Positions 34,644-43,404 of a stretch of DNA of 64,000 bases are shown piece by piece. Numbering within the stretch: position 1 is the stretch's first letter; each line of letters starts with the position of its first letter. The position numbers and the translations under genes were made by a program. Location: contig NZ_RDSR01000002.1 of assembly GCF_003716325.1 (NCBI RefSeq), positions 62,001-126,000 on the forward strand, read 5' to 3'. Origin of the DNA: Cryobacterium tepidiphilum. GTDB lineage: Bacteria > Actinomycetota > Actinomycetes > Actinomycetales > Microbacteriaceae. The notes under the pieces were generated by a model. It made no database searches and was not told where the DNA came from. It saw only the letters and a program-made list of their open reading frames with translations.

Positions 34644-34880
34644 GTGGCCCGACGTGCGAGGCGTAGATCCCATGGTGAAGTTGCCCGGCGGTTTGCTGCA
34701 AACCTGAGGCTCGCGATCGGAGAACGAGGCCTCCGCGTTGCGGCACAAGAAGCCGGTGTCGACCACACCACGATCCTGGCCGTGTTTGAAGGCCGGGCGG
34801 GGCCTGACCTGGCAACGATCGCGAAGCTGGAGCGTGGCTTTGACGTGGACCTGTGGCCTGGTCGCGTGGACATCGACTGA
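34644..34880 (+). CDS. Small XRE-like helix-turn-helix protein
   Basis: A 78-residue protein from GTG 34644. A basic N terminus is followed by a five-helix XRE-type fold: FAANLRLAIGERGLRVAAQE, then AGVDHTTILAVFEG as the recognition part, then DLATIAKLERGF. The ending DVDLWPGRV is common in such short regulators. No ribosome site is obvious. It may regulate the island or be a leftover antitoxin-like gene; no toxin partner is beside it. Inverted repeats follow at 34887-34909 and 34927-34951. Confidence 0.6.
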   Translation: MARRARRRSHGEVARRFAANLRLAIGERGLRVAAQEAGVDHTTILAVFEGRAGPDLATIAKLERGFDVDLWPGRVDID

Positions 34881-34926
34881 TTGTTGACGCATGTATAAGA
34901 GGCATGCGTAGTGCAACTGCGCTGTC

Positions 34927-34951
34927 AGCGCACATCGAGTCAATGTGCGCT
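34927..34951. repeat. Perfect 9-bp hairpin after the HTH gene
   Basis: AGCGCACAT (34927-34935) pairs with ATGTGCGCT (34943-34951) around seven bases. It may be a terminator of the HTH gene or an operator. A smaller inverted pair ACGCATG/CATGCGT (34887-34893 and 34903-34909) lies between it and the gene. Confidence 0.5.
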
Positions 34952-34973
34952 AAAGAGTAGTAGTGCCCCATAG

Positions 34974-36360
34974 AGTGGTGTAGCCCCGTGGCCCGGCTTC
35001 GTCGTTACTGACGTGAGCGCGGTCACCGTGTGATCCTTCGAGTCAACCGTCTAGAGAATCCTCGAATTGGAGTCATCACGATGACCGCACCTCATATTGT
35101 CGACCCTTCCGGCCTTCTTGTCGAAGCCCTCTCCGACGCGTCCCCGGATTTGATGCGCAGCCTGTTGCAAACCATGATCAACGCGCTGCTGTCCGCGGAC
35201 GCGGACGCCGTCGTCGGCGCCGAGTGGGGCAGACCGTCCCCTGAGCGCACCGCGCAGCGCAACGGTTACCGGCACCGCGACCTCGATACCCGCGTCGGCA
35301 CCGTTGACGTCGCCATCCCGAAGCTGCGCTCCGGGACGTACTTCCCGGAATGGCTGCTGGAGCGCCGCACGCGGGCCGAGGCGGCGATGATCACCGTCGT
35401 CGCCGACTGCTACCTCGCCGGCGTCTCCACCCGCCGGATGGACAAGCTCGTCAAGACCCTCGGCATCTACTCGCTGTCCAAGTCGCAGGTGTCCCGCATG
35501 GCCGCGGACCTCGACGAGCACGTGGACCAGTTCCGGCACCGGCCTCTGGGCGAGGCCGGCCCGTTCACGTTCGTCGCCGCCGACGCGCTAACCATGAAGG
35601 TCCGCGAAGGAGGCCGGGTCATCAACGCCGTCGTCCTGGTCGCCACCGGCGTCAACGGTGACGGGCACCGCGAGGTCCTCGGCATGCGAGTCGCTACCAG
35701 CGAGACCGGGGCGGCGTGGAACAGCTTCTTCGCCGACCTCGTCGCCCGCGGCCTGACCGGGGTGCGCCTGGTCACCTCCGACGCCCACGCCGGCCTCCGG
35801 GACGCGATCGCCGCGAATCTGCCCGGCGCCGCCTGGCAGCGCTGCCGCACCCACTACGCCGCCAACCTGATGTCCGTCTGCCCGAAGAGCATGTGGCCGG
35901 CCGTGAAAGCGATGCTGCACTCCGTCTACGACCAACCCGACGCCGCAGCGGTGAACGCCCAGTTCGACCGCCTCATCGAGTACGTGTCCGCGAAGCTCCC
36001 CGCCGTCGCCGACCACCTGGGCAATGCCCGGGAGGACCTCCTCGCGTTCACCGCGTTCCCAAAGGACGTGTGGCAGCAGATCTGGTCGAACAACCCGCAA
36101 GAACGACTCAACAAGGAGATCCGCCGCCGCACCGACAGCGTCGGGATCTTCCCGAACCGGGAGGCCATCATCCGCCTCGTCGGCGCAGTCCTCGCAGAGC
36201 AGACCGACGAGTGGGCCGAAGGCCGCCGCTACCTCGGCCTCGACGTCCTCGCCCGCTGCCGCCTCACCCTCGTCCCCGATACCGGGAGCGAGGTGAACAC
36301 CGACCCTCTCGAACTCAGCGCCTAACCCCCAACCCGAAGGACACCGACGGCTACACCACT
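34974..36360 (+). mobile_element. IS256-family insertion sequence
   Basis: A 1,387-base element with one transposase gene between perfect 12-bp inverted ends AGTGGTGTAGCC (34974-34985) and its complement (36349-36360). Similarity continues weakly inward. I find no flanking target duplication: the eight bases outside each end differ. The size and gene content are those of a complete IS. Confidence 0.8.
35081..36325 (+). CDS. IS256-family transposase
   Basis: A 414-residue mutator-type (Transposase_mut) DDE transposase. The likely catalytic residues are D168 (FVAADALT), D234 (VTSDAHAG) and the glutamate of NNPQERLNKEIRRR (E341 or E346). The C-to-H motif C255-H258 of the family is present. The start is ATG 35081 with GGAG upstream; 17 extra in-frame residues upstream lack a ribosome site. 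The frame is intact and of normal length, so the element may be active. Confidence 0.93.
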   Translation: MTAPHIVDPSGLLVEALSDASPDLMRSLLQTMINALLSADADAVVGAEWGRPSPERTAQRNGYRHRDLDTRVGTVDVAIPKLRSGTYFPEWLLERRTRAEAAMITVVADCYLAGVSTRRMDKLVKTLGIYSLSKSQVSRMAADLDEHVDQFRHRPLGEAGPFTFVAADALTMKVREGGRVINAVVLVATGVNGDGHREVLGMRVATSETGAAWNSFFADLVARGLTGVRLVTSDAHAGLRDAIAANLPGAAWQRCRTHYAANLMSVCPKSMWPAVKAMLHSVYDQPDAAAVNAQFDRLIEYVSAKLPAVADHLGNAREDLLAFTAFPKDVWQQIWSNNPQERLNKEIRRRTDSVGIFPNREAIIRLVGAVLAEQTDEWAEGRRYLGLDVLARCRLTLVPDTGSEVNTDPLELSA

Positions 36361-36426
36361 ACCGGGGACTTGACCGTGGGCTGAAAGCACCATCCATGGG
36401 CACCATCGTTTCTCTGGGGGTTTGCA

Positions 36427-39400
36427 ATGACGGCAACAATGTCCACTACTGGAACTGCGCGCGCTGGATTTCGGCGCAGCAGCAAGGCGGCCCTGACCGG
36501 TGTGTTGAGTGGGGCGATGATCTTTGGTCTCGCTGGGGCTGCGCAGGCGACGACGTCGGGTCTTCCTGGTTACTCCGACGAGACCGGGTTGACGGGCGCA
36601 CGCCCCAATGCGACGCGGTTGTCGTTCTATGTCAGCGACCAGGTCAGCGCGACGATCGACGTCGGCACCGGGAACCTCATGGTGACATCCCGCAACTTGG
36701 TGCTGCCGGGAGTCAACGGCAGCGTCCCGATCGGCGAGACGTACAACCTGCTCGGTGCCGAGGTCGGGTCGACCTCGACCCTGGAGGCGAACAACTGGAC
36801 GTTGGGGCTCGGCGGTGCCGGTTCGCTCGCCCAGGCGGATGCCGGCGTCGTTTATACCGGTGGCGATGGTTCCACCTGGTTGTTCACCCCGGTGTCCGGT
36901 TCGTCGACCGCGTTCTCGTCGCCGGCCGGATTGAAGGGGGACCTCATCAAAACGGCCAGCGGGTACACGTTGTCGTTCCACGGTTCCGGTCAGGTGGTGT
37001 CGTTCGACGCGTCGGGCAACGCGGTGAGTGTCGCGGACCGGAACGGGAACACGACCACGATCTCGTACACGAGCGGCCAACCGACCTCGATCACGTCGAC
37101 TGCTGGTCCTACCGCGGCGCGGACGGCGGCGTTGTCGTATTCCTCGACATCGCGGACGTTGACGGTGTCGCAGACGAGCGGCTCGCTGTCGCGGTCGGTG
37201 AAGTACGTGAAGGACGCGTCGTCGAATCTGACGTCGATCGTGGACGCGAACGGGAAGACGACGAGCTTCGCGTACGGGTCGAATTCGAAGCTGACGTCGA
37301 TCACGTCGCCGACGGGGGCGGTGACGAACTTCAGCTACAACAGCGCCGGCCTGCCGGTGCAGGTGGATCAGCTCAACACGAGCGTGGGGTCGCCGGGCAC
37401 GGCGACGACTCGGTTCGATTACACCGACGGGCCCGAGACCCTCGTCGCGGGCCCGAACACGGCTGTTTCTCCGGTGTCTGCGGCCCCGCACACGACGTAT
37501 GAGTTGAACGCCGACGACCGGGTGACGTCGGCGACGGACCCGGAGGGCCGCTCCCGGTCCCGCACGTATACACCCGAAGCGGATGTCGCGACGGCTACGG
37601 ATGGCACCGGCACGACCGGTGGCACGACGACGGCGACGTACGGGGCCAACTCGGGCGAGTCGTTGACGAAGGTACAGTCACCGGGCGGTGCGGCCGGGCA
37701 GGCGGCGTACGCGAACACGTCGCCGGGGGCGAAGTACCAGCCGTCGTCGGCTACGGATGACGCCGGTAACACCAGCCTGTACACGTATAGCGGTTCGGGG
37801 AACGCGCTTACCGCGAGCGACGCGAGCTCCGCGACCGCCACCCTCACCTACCACTCGGACGGGACGGTTGCGACGGCGACGGCGCCGGGTAACGGCACGA
37901 ACAAGACGGTGTATTGGTACACGGATCACCAGCTGACCTGGGTGACCCCGGTGACCGGTTCCTCCCTCGGCGCCCGGGACCTGGCCTATGACGACTTCGG
38001 CCGGCTCTCGACCGACACTGACGGGCGCGGGATTACCACCACCTACACCTATGACAAGGTCGACCGGGTGCTGTCGACGTCGTTCTCCGACGGCACCCCC
38101 ACCGTCAGCTACACCTACAACGCGGCCGGGAAGACGGCCACCCGTGTCGACGGCGAAGGCACCACGACGTATGGGTATGACCAGTTGGGCCGGTTGACAT
38201 CGCGGGTAAACACCGCCGGCGGTGGCACCATCAGCTACGGGTACGACAAAGCGTCCAACCTGACGTCCACGACGGACTCCCGCGGCACGACCACGTACGC
38301 GTTCGACGACTCGGGGGTGCCGACCAAGCTGAACTACCAGTACAACGGCGGCACCCACGTGCTCGCGTTCGCAACCGACGACCGGGGCCGCCGCACCGAC
38401 AGCTGGATGGACGCGAACAGCGACCACTCCACCTGGGTCGCCCACACCCACACTGACTACGACACCAGCGGCCGCGTCACCGCCGTGACCGCGGAAGAGG
38501 GCCACGGGAACAGCGACAACACGTCGATCATGGACCTGACGTACTGCTACGCCGCCGGCTCTACCGCCCCCACCTGCCCGACCACGGCGTCCAGTGACCG
38601 GTCGAAGATCCAATGGCAGAAGGACAACCTCACCGGCGCCGTCACCGCCTACACCTACGACACCGCCGGCCGGCTGACGCAGGCGAAGATCACCGGCGGT
38701 ACGAGCCCGACGACATACAACTACACGTACGACGCTCGCGGCAACCGGCTCACCGTCAGCGGCGGGACGGCCCCGGCGCGGACGCTCACGGTCAACGCGG
38801 CGAACCAGATCACCAGCACCGGGTACACCTACGATGGGGCCGGGAACCTGACCGCTGACTCGCACGGCACCTACGAGTACAACGGGGCCGAGCAGATGAC
38901 CGGTGTCACCGTCGGCGGGACGACGTATAGTCCGGATTATGCGGGGACCGGGCAGAACGAGATCCTCTCGGAGAACACCACGGGCGGGTATTACAAGTAC
39001 ACGTACGGGCGCACCGACCAGAACGGGCAGCCCGTGATCGAACAGGTCAATCGCGACAACCAGACCGCCTACGTGGAACACGACCCGGTGACCGGGGAGC
39101 CGCTGATGCTCCGCACCTCCAGCGGCATGCAGTCCCTGTACGTGCACGACGGCACCGGCAACCCCACCGTCCTGGTCACCAGCGGCTCCTACCGGGCGTT
39201 CGCCTACAGCTACGACCCCTACGGCGTTCCCACCCTCACCGAGGACTCCGGCGGCAACGGCACCAGCCAAAACCCGTACACGTTCAAGAACGGCGTCCAG
39301 GAACGCACCACCGGCTGGATCCACTACGGCGCCCGCTGGTACGACCCAACCACCGGCAGGTTCACGCAACAAGACACGATGGACGCGCCGCTCGACCCGC

Positions 39401-39717
39401 ACAACGCGAACAGGTACGCCTACGCTGGAGGAGACCCCGTCAACAATTCCGATCCAAGCGGCACGAGCGTGCTTAGCGTTGCGTATAAGATCCTCAAGTT
39501 GATAATGGAGGGTAAGAGCCTAGGTGAGGCTCTGGCGGGTCTGACATCGGGGGAAGCGCTGGGCGCGCTCTACGGCAGTGTCGTGGGTGGCGCATGCGGA
39601 ATCTTCGTGGGGACTCTAGCGATAGAAACACTTGGCGTGGGACTTCTCGCGGGCTTGAGCTGTACCGCGCTTGCCCAGAGCGCTTCGGTCGGCTTCCAAG
39701 CCATTTATACGCTGTGA
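36427..39717 (+). CDS. Secreted Rhs/YD-repeat protein with a variable C-terminal tip
   Basis: A 1,096-residue protein. An N-terminal Sec signal (about 14-44: basic SSKA region, hydrophobic VLSGAMIFGLAGAAQA, then ATTSG) sends it out of the cell. Next is an actinobacterial Rhs N-terminal region (VGTGNLMVTSRNL), many YD repeats (YTYDKVDRVLST, YGYDQLGRLTSR, TYDTAGRLTQA) and the Rhs core (ARWYDPTTGRFTQQD at 969-983) ending in DPSG (1009-1012). The remaining 84 residues are a hydrophobic, glycine-rich tip with C near 1055 and 1078. The tip uses ATA, CTA and other codons absent from the core. The start is ATG 36427; ATG 36439 is possible. By family, this is a contact-toxin architecture. Confidence 0.88.
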   Translation: MTATMSTTGTARAGFRRSSKAALTGVLSGAMIFGLAGAAQATTSGLPGYSDETGLTGARPNATRLSFYVSDQVSATIDVGTGNLMVTSRNLVLPGVNGSVPIGETYNLLGAEVGSTSTLEANNWTLGLGGAGSLAQADAGVVYTGGDGSTWLFTPVSGSSTAFSSPAGLKGDLIKTASGYTLSFHGSGQVVSFDASGNAVSVADRNGNTTTISYTSGQPTSITSTAGPTAARTAALSYSSTSRTLTVSQTSGSLSRSVKYVKDASSNLTSIVDANGKTTSFAYGSNSKLTSITSPTGAVTNFSYNSAGLPVQVDQLNTSVGSPGTATTRFDYTDGPETLVAGPNTAVSPVSAAPHTTYELNADDRVTSATDPEGRSRSRTYTPEADVATATDGTGTTGGTTTATYGANSGESLTKVQSPGGAAGQAAYANTSPGAKYQPSSATDDAGNTSLYTYSGSGNALTASDASSATATLTYHSDGTVATATAPGNGTNKTVYWYTDHQLTWVTPVTGSSLGARDLAYDDFGRLSTDTDGRGITTTYTYDKVDRVLSTSFSDGTPTVSYTYNAAGKTATRVDGEGTTTYGYDQLGRLTSRVNTAGGGTISYGYDKASNLTSTTDSRGTTTYAFDDSGVPTKLNYQYNGGTHVLAFATDDRGRRTDSWMDANSDHSTWVAHTHTDYDTSGRVTAVTAEEGHGNSDNTSIMDLTYCYAAGSTAPTCPTTASSDRSKIQWQKDNLTGAVTAYTYDTAGRLTQAKITGGTSPTTYNYTYDARGNRLTVSGGTAPARTLTVNAANQITSTGYTYDGAGNLTADSHGTYEYNGAEQMTGVTVGGTTYSPDYAGTGQNEILSENTTGGYYKYTYGRTDQNGQPVIEQVNRDNQTAYVEHDPVTGEPLMLRTSSGMQSLYVHDGTGNPTVLVTSGSYRAFAYSYDPYGVPTLTEDSGGNGTSQNPYTFKNGVQERTTGWIHYGARWYDPTTGRFTQQDTMDAPLDPHNANRYAYAGGDPVNNSDPSGTSVLSVAYKILKLIMEGKSLGEALAGLTSGEALGALYGSVVGGACGIFVGTLAIETLGVGLLAGLSCTALAQSASVGFQAIYTL

Positions 39718-39814
39718 ACCTGCGCGTGACTGGTCAGCAAGTCGTCGGAGTAGCGTCTGCTAACCAACTCCTCCCGCGTCCAAGCCGCCACCACTCAAGC
39801 AGTGAAGGAATCGC

Positions 39815-40111
39815 GTGAACAAGGTATTTGAGATTTGGTTCCGATTTGTCAGTCCAATCTGCGTTCTGGTTTTCGGTGCCCTCTTCGCGTTCCACGGGCT
39901 GGGTTGGCTACCGGGTGAGCGTGGTCTACCACCGGCCCACGTCCAAATCGCAATCGCAGGGGCAATATGCGTCGTCATAGGGCTGATCGGCCTGATCGTC
40001 TGCAACACTCCCAAAGTTCGACGTCGATGGCGTAGGGCCGACCCTGCCTACTGGACCGACGAACCGGATGCGGACGGCAGTCGAGGTAAAGTAGGGGATC
40101 GCTTAAGGTAG
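39815..40111 (+). CDS. Small two-helix membrane protein, candidate Rhs immunity protein
   Basis: A 98-residue protein from GTG 39815, with a strong ribosome site (GAAGGA) six bases upstream. Two transmembrane helices (about 9-31 and 43-66) are followed by a basic and polar cytoplasmic tail (VRRRWRRADPAY). It lies 97 bases after the Rhs stop in the same direction and uses codons (ATA, CTA, TTA, AGG) rare in the neighbouring chromosome. I recognise no family. An immunity role is inferred from position, codon match with the Rhs tip and the membrane character of both. Confidence 0.6.
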   Translation: MNKVFEIWFRFVSPICVLVFGALFAFHGLGWLPGERGLPPAHVQIAIAGAICVVIGLIGLIVCNTPKVRRRWRRADPAYWTDEPDADGSRGKVGDRLR

Positions 40112-40380
40112 CAAGGCTTTCGTGGACCAGCGGTACTCGCGTTTTCTCGATGGGAGCGGCGCTGTCTCAGCTGTTTTGCAGGAATCGCATTCCTTCTTCC
40201 TAGCGGTTTCCAGAAGGTATTCAGCTCCCTTCGCGTCTCGCGAATCAGGGAGGATTTTCGTCCAAGTTTGAGAGGATCTGCTGTCGGCGAGGTTGGATTA
40301 GCAGAAAGGTGGCCAGTGAAATCAAGGGTCGCTGAGAGCATGTAGAGTTTTGCAATCGACCCACAGTGGTCGAAAGACCA

Positions 40381-40418
40381 GCGAACACGAAAGGCCCCCG
40401 AGGAATCGGGGGCCTTCG
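40381..40418 (+). repeat. 38-bp direct repeat, right copy
   Basis: It matches 34561-34598 at 36 of the 38 positions. The eight bases CACAGTGG also occur just upstream of both copies, at 34512-34519 and 40366-40373, but the spacing differs. Confidence 0.85.
40388..40418 (-). terminator. Terminator hairpin near the kup 3' end
   Basis: CGAA(A)GGCCCCCGA pairs with TCGGGGGCCTTCG around GGAA. It lies 27 bases past the kup stop, so it may now end kup transcription from the - strand as well as transcripts leaving the island. Confidence 0.65.
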
Positions 40419-40444
40419 CTTTGCGTAGCGTGATCATGCTTGCC

Positions 40445-42406
40445 CTAGATTTCGACGTCGCTGCCCATCGTGAGGGTACGAAGCACGGGGAGCCCGAAAC
40501 GGGCGGCGGGATCGACGGCATTGTGCGCAAGCGCCACGAACAGTTTCTTGCGCCACGTTGCCATCCCCTTGGGATGCATCGCGCGGATCGCACCGCGGGA
40601 GACGAAGTAGGACGCCGTGCCCACATCTGCTGCCTCGAAGGGCAGGATCTCCTGGCGGCAGGCGGCTCGCAGGGCCGTCGGAATATCAGGCTTATCGGAG
40701 AACCCGAACCGCATCGTCAGGTGCTCGATGCCGTCGTCCGAGTAGCCCAGATCGTCGTAGGTGAACGCTTGTGACATCGGCACGTGCGGCACTCGCGCAG
40801 TGATCACCGAAACGATGAGAACGTGTTCGTGAAGAATGTGGTTGTGCTCGACGTTCGCCCGGAGGGCAAGCGGAGTGGTGTCCTTGTTCGGGTGCGGGAA
40901 GACCGCGATACCCGGGACGCGCGGTACGGCTTTCGCGTGGACTGCCTCGATGAATTTCGCGAGAGACCCCTCCTTCTCGCCCCTGTCCTCGACAACGAGC
41001 TGGCGGCCCCTGCGCCAGGTGGTCATCACGGTGATGACCACGGCGGCGATGAGCAGCGGCACCCAGCCGCCGAACACGATCTTCGAGAGGTTTCCGGCCA
41101 GGAACGTCAGTTCCAGGCCGCCGAAAGCGATCGCGGCCACGGCGATCTTCCACACGCGCCACCCCCACAGCAGGCGTGCGACAAGCAGCAGCAACGCGGT
41201 GTCGACGACCATGGCGCCCGTCACGGAGATTCCGTAGGCCGTGGCCAGCCGTGCCGAGGAGCCGAAGGTGAGCATCACCGCCAGGACCCCGATGAACAGC
41301 AGCCCGTTGATCGCGGGCAGGTACACCTGGCCACCCTCCCGTTCCGACGTCTGGCGAATGGTGAGCGGGGGAAGCAGTCCGAGCTGCACGGCCTGTCTCG
41401 ACAACGAGAACGCGCCGGAGATGACCGCCTGGCTGGCGATCACCGTGGCCGCGGTCGCCAGGATCACCATCGGCAGGCGACCCCACTCCGGGATGAGCAG
41501 GAAGAACGGGTCCGTCCTGGCTTCCGGATCGTGCAAGAGGAGTGCCGCCTGCCCGAGGTAGTTGAGCGTGAGCGCAGGGAAGACGAGAAAGAACCAGGCT
41601 CGACGGATGGGGCGGCGACCGAAATGCCCCATGTCTGCGTAGAGTGCCTCGGCTCCCGTGATGACCAGCACCACCGCGCCCATGGCGACAAAGGTGATGA
41701 CCGGATGCGCAAACGCGAACGTGAGCGCATACGTCGGCGACAACCCGAGCAAGACCGACGGATGCTGCACCACCATCCCGAGACCTGCCACCGCAAGAAC
41801 GACGAACCAGAGCACCATGACCGGCCCGAACAGTGCGCCGACTTTGCCGGTGCCGAACCGCTGCACAGCGAAGAGTCCGATGAGAATCACGGCGGCGATC
41901 GGGATAACGAGGTGGGAGATCGCCGGCGCCGCGACGTGAAGGCCTTCGACGGCAGAGAGCACGCTGATCGCCGGCGTGATGATCGAATCGCCATAGAAGA
42001 GCGCCACTCCGACGATGCCGACGACCAACAGCATTCCCGAACGGCTGGCCCGATGGGCGTAGAGGCGTTGCGCCAGAACGGCCAACGCCATCACGCCACC
42101 TTCGCCGTTGTTGTCAGCGCGCATCAGCACGCCGAGGTACTTGATCGACACGATGACGGTCATGCTCCAGAACATGAGTGAGATGACGCCGTAGATGTCG
42201 GCTTCGTTCACCTTCACCGCGCCGTCGTCGATGGTGAACACCGTGTGCAATGCATATAGCGGGCTCGTGCCGATGTCGCCGAAGACAACGCCCAAAGCGG
42301 CGAGGGCAGTGAGGTACAGAGCCCGGCTGCCACGGGCGCCGTGGCCCGCGCCTGAGCTTTTCGCTGGCGCCGCCGGGGGATGAATTGAGGCGGTCGGTTT
42401 GGTCAC
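40445..42406 (-). CDS. kup: Kup-type potassium uptake protein
   Basis: Kup/HAK proteins import K+ with protons. The 653-residue protein has the family N terminus (LGVVFGDIGTSPLYALHTVF), about twelve transmembrane helices, and a cytoplasmic C-terminal domain from about residue 470. The start is GTG 42406 with a weak ribosome site. I looked at the 120-base leader for a c-di-AMP riboswitch (often linked to K+ genes) and could not recognise one. It is the first conserved-type gene after the island. Confidence 0.94.
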   Translation of the reverse strand: MTKPTASIHPPAAPAKSSGAGHGARGSRALYLTALAALGVVFGDIGTSPLYALHTVFTIDDGAVKVNEADIYGVISLMFWSMTVIVSIKYLGVLMRADNNGEGGVMALAVLAQRLYAHRASRSGMLLVVGIVGVALFYGDSIITPAISVLSAVEGLHVAAPAISHLVIPIAAVILIGLFAVQRFGTGKVGALFGPVMVLWFVVLAVAGLGMVVQHPSVLLGLSPTYALTFAFAHPVITFVAMGAVVLVITGAEALYADMGHFGRRPIRRAWFFLVFPALTLNYLGQAALLLHDPEARTDPFFLLIPEWGRLPMVILATAATVIASQAVISGAFSLSRQAVQLGLLPPLTIRQTSEREGGQVYLPAINGLLFIGVLAVMLTFGSSARLATAYGISVTGAMVVDTALLLLVARLLWGWRVWKIAVAAIAFGGLELTFLAGNLSKIVFGGWVPLLIAAVVITVMTTWRRGRQLVVEDRGEKEGSLAKFIEAVHAKAVPRVPGIAVFPHPNKDTTPLALRANVEHNHILHEHVLIVSVITARVPHVPMSQAFTYDDLGYSDDGIEHLTMRFGFSDKPDIPTALRAACRQEILPFEAADVGTASYFVSRGAIRAMHPKGMATWRKKLFVALAHNAVDPAARFGLPVLRTLTMGSDVEI

Positions 42407-42526
42407 TGCTGTCGGCTCTCAACCTGTGGGTGTTATCGTGCCGTTTCAACGCTACTCGCACTCCGCCTCGGGGGCCGGGCATTATCGTCTCAGCAAGGGA
42501 GTACCGCCCGCCGATCGGAGTTGTCC

Positions 42527-42820
42527 ATGAGCGTTCCACGACCGGCACGCCGTCTCGATGCGCTCGCCGTGCTGAGCGCTGTCGCAGGCGCAGCCGGCCT
42601 GGCCGCGGTGTTCCTGCGACTGCCGCTCGTGGCGCTGGTTCTCGCGATCGGGGCGATTGTGATCGCGCTCGTCTCGAGGCGGCGGTTGCGCGCTGACGAC
42701 AGCCTGCGCGGCGCCCGGCTGGGAGTCCTCGGAATCGTTCTCGGCGCGATCGGCGGTTTCCTGGTGGTCTTCCCGTACCTGCTCGCGCCCATCCTGATCG
42801 CGATGGGCAAGCTCACCTGA
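42527..42820 (+). CDS. Small DUF4190-like membrane protein
   Basis: A 97-residue protein with two or three transmembrane helices (about 11-45 and 65-90) separated by a basic loop (SRRRLRADDSLRGARLG). The pattern resembles the DUF4190 family of small envelope proteins. The start is ATG 42527 with GGAG six bases upstream; an in-frame TTG at 42521 is less likely. It is divergent from kup. The function is unknown. Confidence 0.7.
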   Translation: MSVPRPARRLDALAVLSAVAGAAGLAAVFLRLPLVALVLAIGAIVIALVSRRRLRADDSLRGARLGVLGIVLGAIGGFLVVFPYLLAPILIAMGKLT

Positions 42821-42900
42821 GCGCGGCCTGTTCCCGCGTCCCGAGGGTCGCTCACGCTCGCTGATAGGCTCTTGCGCGCACTCCAGCGGAAGGAACTTCC

Positions 42901-43404
42901 ATGCGCGCGAGAGACCTCCAGGTCGCGACGCCCACCGTCAAGCGCCGTACCAGCGCGCGGGAGGCCGGCCAGCTGATCGCACACGGCAGCGGAATCGGCC
43001 TCGTGATCGCGAACGAAGCCGGTGTTCCGGAGGCGACCGTGTCGGCCACCGACGTGCTGCGGCTGATGCTGCCGGGCTACGTGCTCGAGGACTTCTCCCT
43101 CGCCCACGTGCTCGGCGAGGCCGACTCCGAGGAGGTGTGGGAGAACCTCGAGCAGCGCACCATCGGCGAGCTCGTCGATGACGACGCCGTTCCCCTGCAC
43201 GACCTCGTCGTCGTGAACGCCGACGACACCGTGCTCGAGATCGCCGCCGCGATGGTGGAGGCGAAGTCGCAACTCGCCCTGGTCGGCCCGCTCGTGGCCG
43301 GCGAGGCCGCGCTCATCTCGCTGCCCGATGTCATGACGGCCATCGTCGACGCGGATCGGCGTCGCACAGCCCCGACCAGCGGAGACGGGGCATCCGCTTC
43401 ATGA
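42901..43404 (+). CDS. CBS-domain pair protein
   Basis: A 167-residue protein with two CBS-type halves: residues 1-60, ending TVSATDVLRLMLPGY, and 90-155, ending LISLPDVMTAIV. CBS pairs usually bind adenine nucleotides such as AMP, ATP or c-di-AMP and control an attached activity. There is no other domain. A ribosome site GGAAGGAA precedes ATG 42901, and TAGGCT at about 42864 may be its -10. The stop overlaps the next gene as ATGA, so it is translationally coupled to the transporter and probably regulates it. Confidence 0.82.
   Translation: MRARDLQVATPTVKRRTSAREAGQLIAHGSGIGLVIANEAGVPEATVSATDVLRLMLPGYVLEDFSLAHVLGEADSEEVWENLEQRTIGELVDDDAVPLHDLVVVNADDTVLEIAAAMVEAKSQLALVGPLVAGEAALISLPDVMTAIVDADRRRTAPTSGDGASAS

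Larger units (their letters stand above)
34561..40418. mobile_element. Accessory island between duplicated terminators
   Basis: A 5.8-kb segment next to tRNA-Leu, bounded by 38-bp near-identical direct repeats. It holds a small HTH gene, a complete IS256-family element, a secreted Rhs protein and a small membrane protein. None of these belongs to the conserved gene order on either side (fhaA on the left, kup on the right). No integrase is present, so the entry route is unclear: homologous recombination between terminator copies or a lost integrase are both possible. Confidence 0.65.
40112..40444. other. Gene-free end of the accessory island
   Basis: 333 bases between the small membrane gene and kup. 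The first 270 are less GC-rich than the neighbourhood and show no start with ribosome site. The last part holds the right copy of the 38-bp repeat and its hairpin. Probably decayed island DNA. Confidence 0.55.

Noticed and set aside
40112-40380. A - strand open frame reading through the right end of the island
   Set aside because: No start with ribosome site, no recognisable product, and it overlaps the hairpin repeat.
42407-42526. A possible c-di-AMP riboswitch in the kup leader
   Set aside because: I could not find the conserved paired elements, and the leader is short and shared with a divergent gene.
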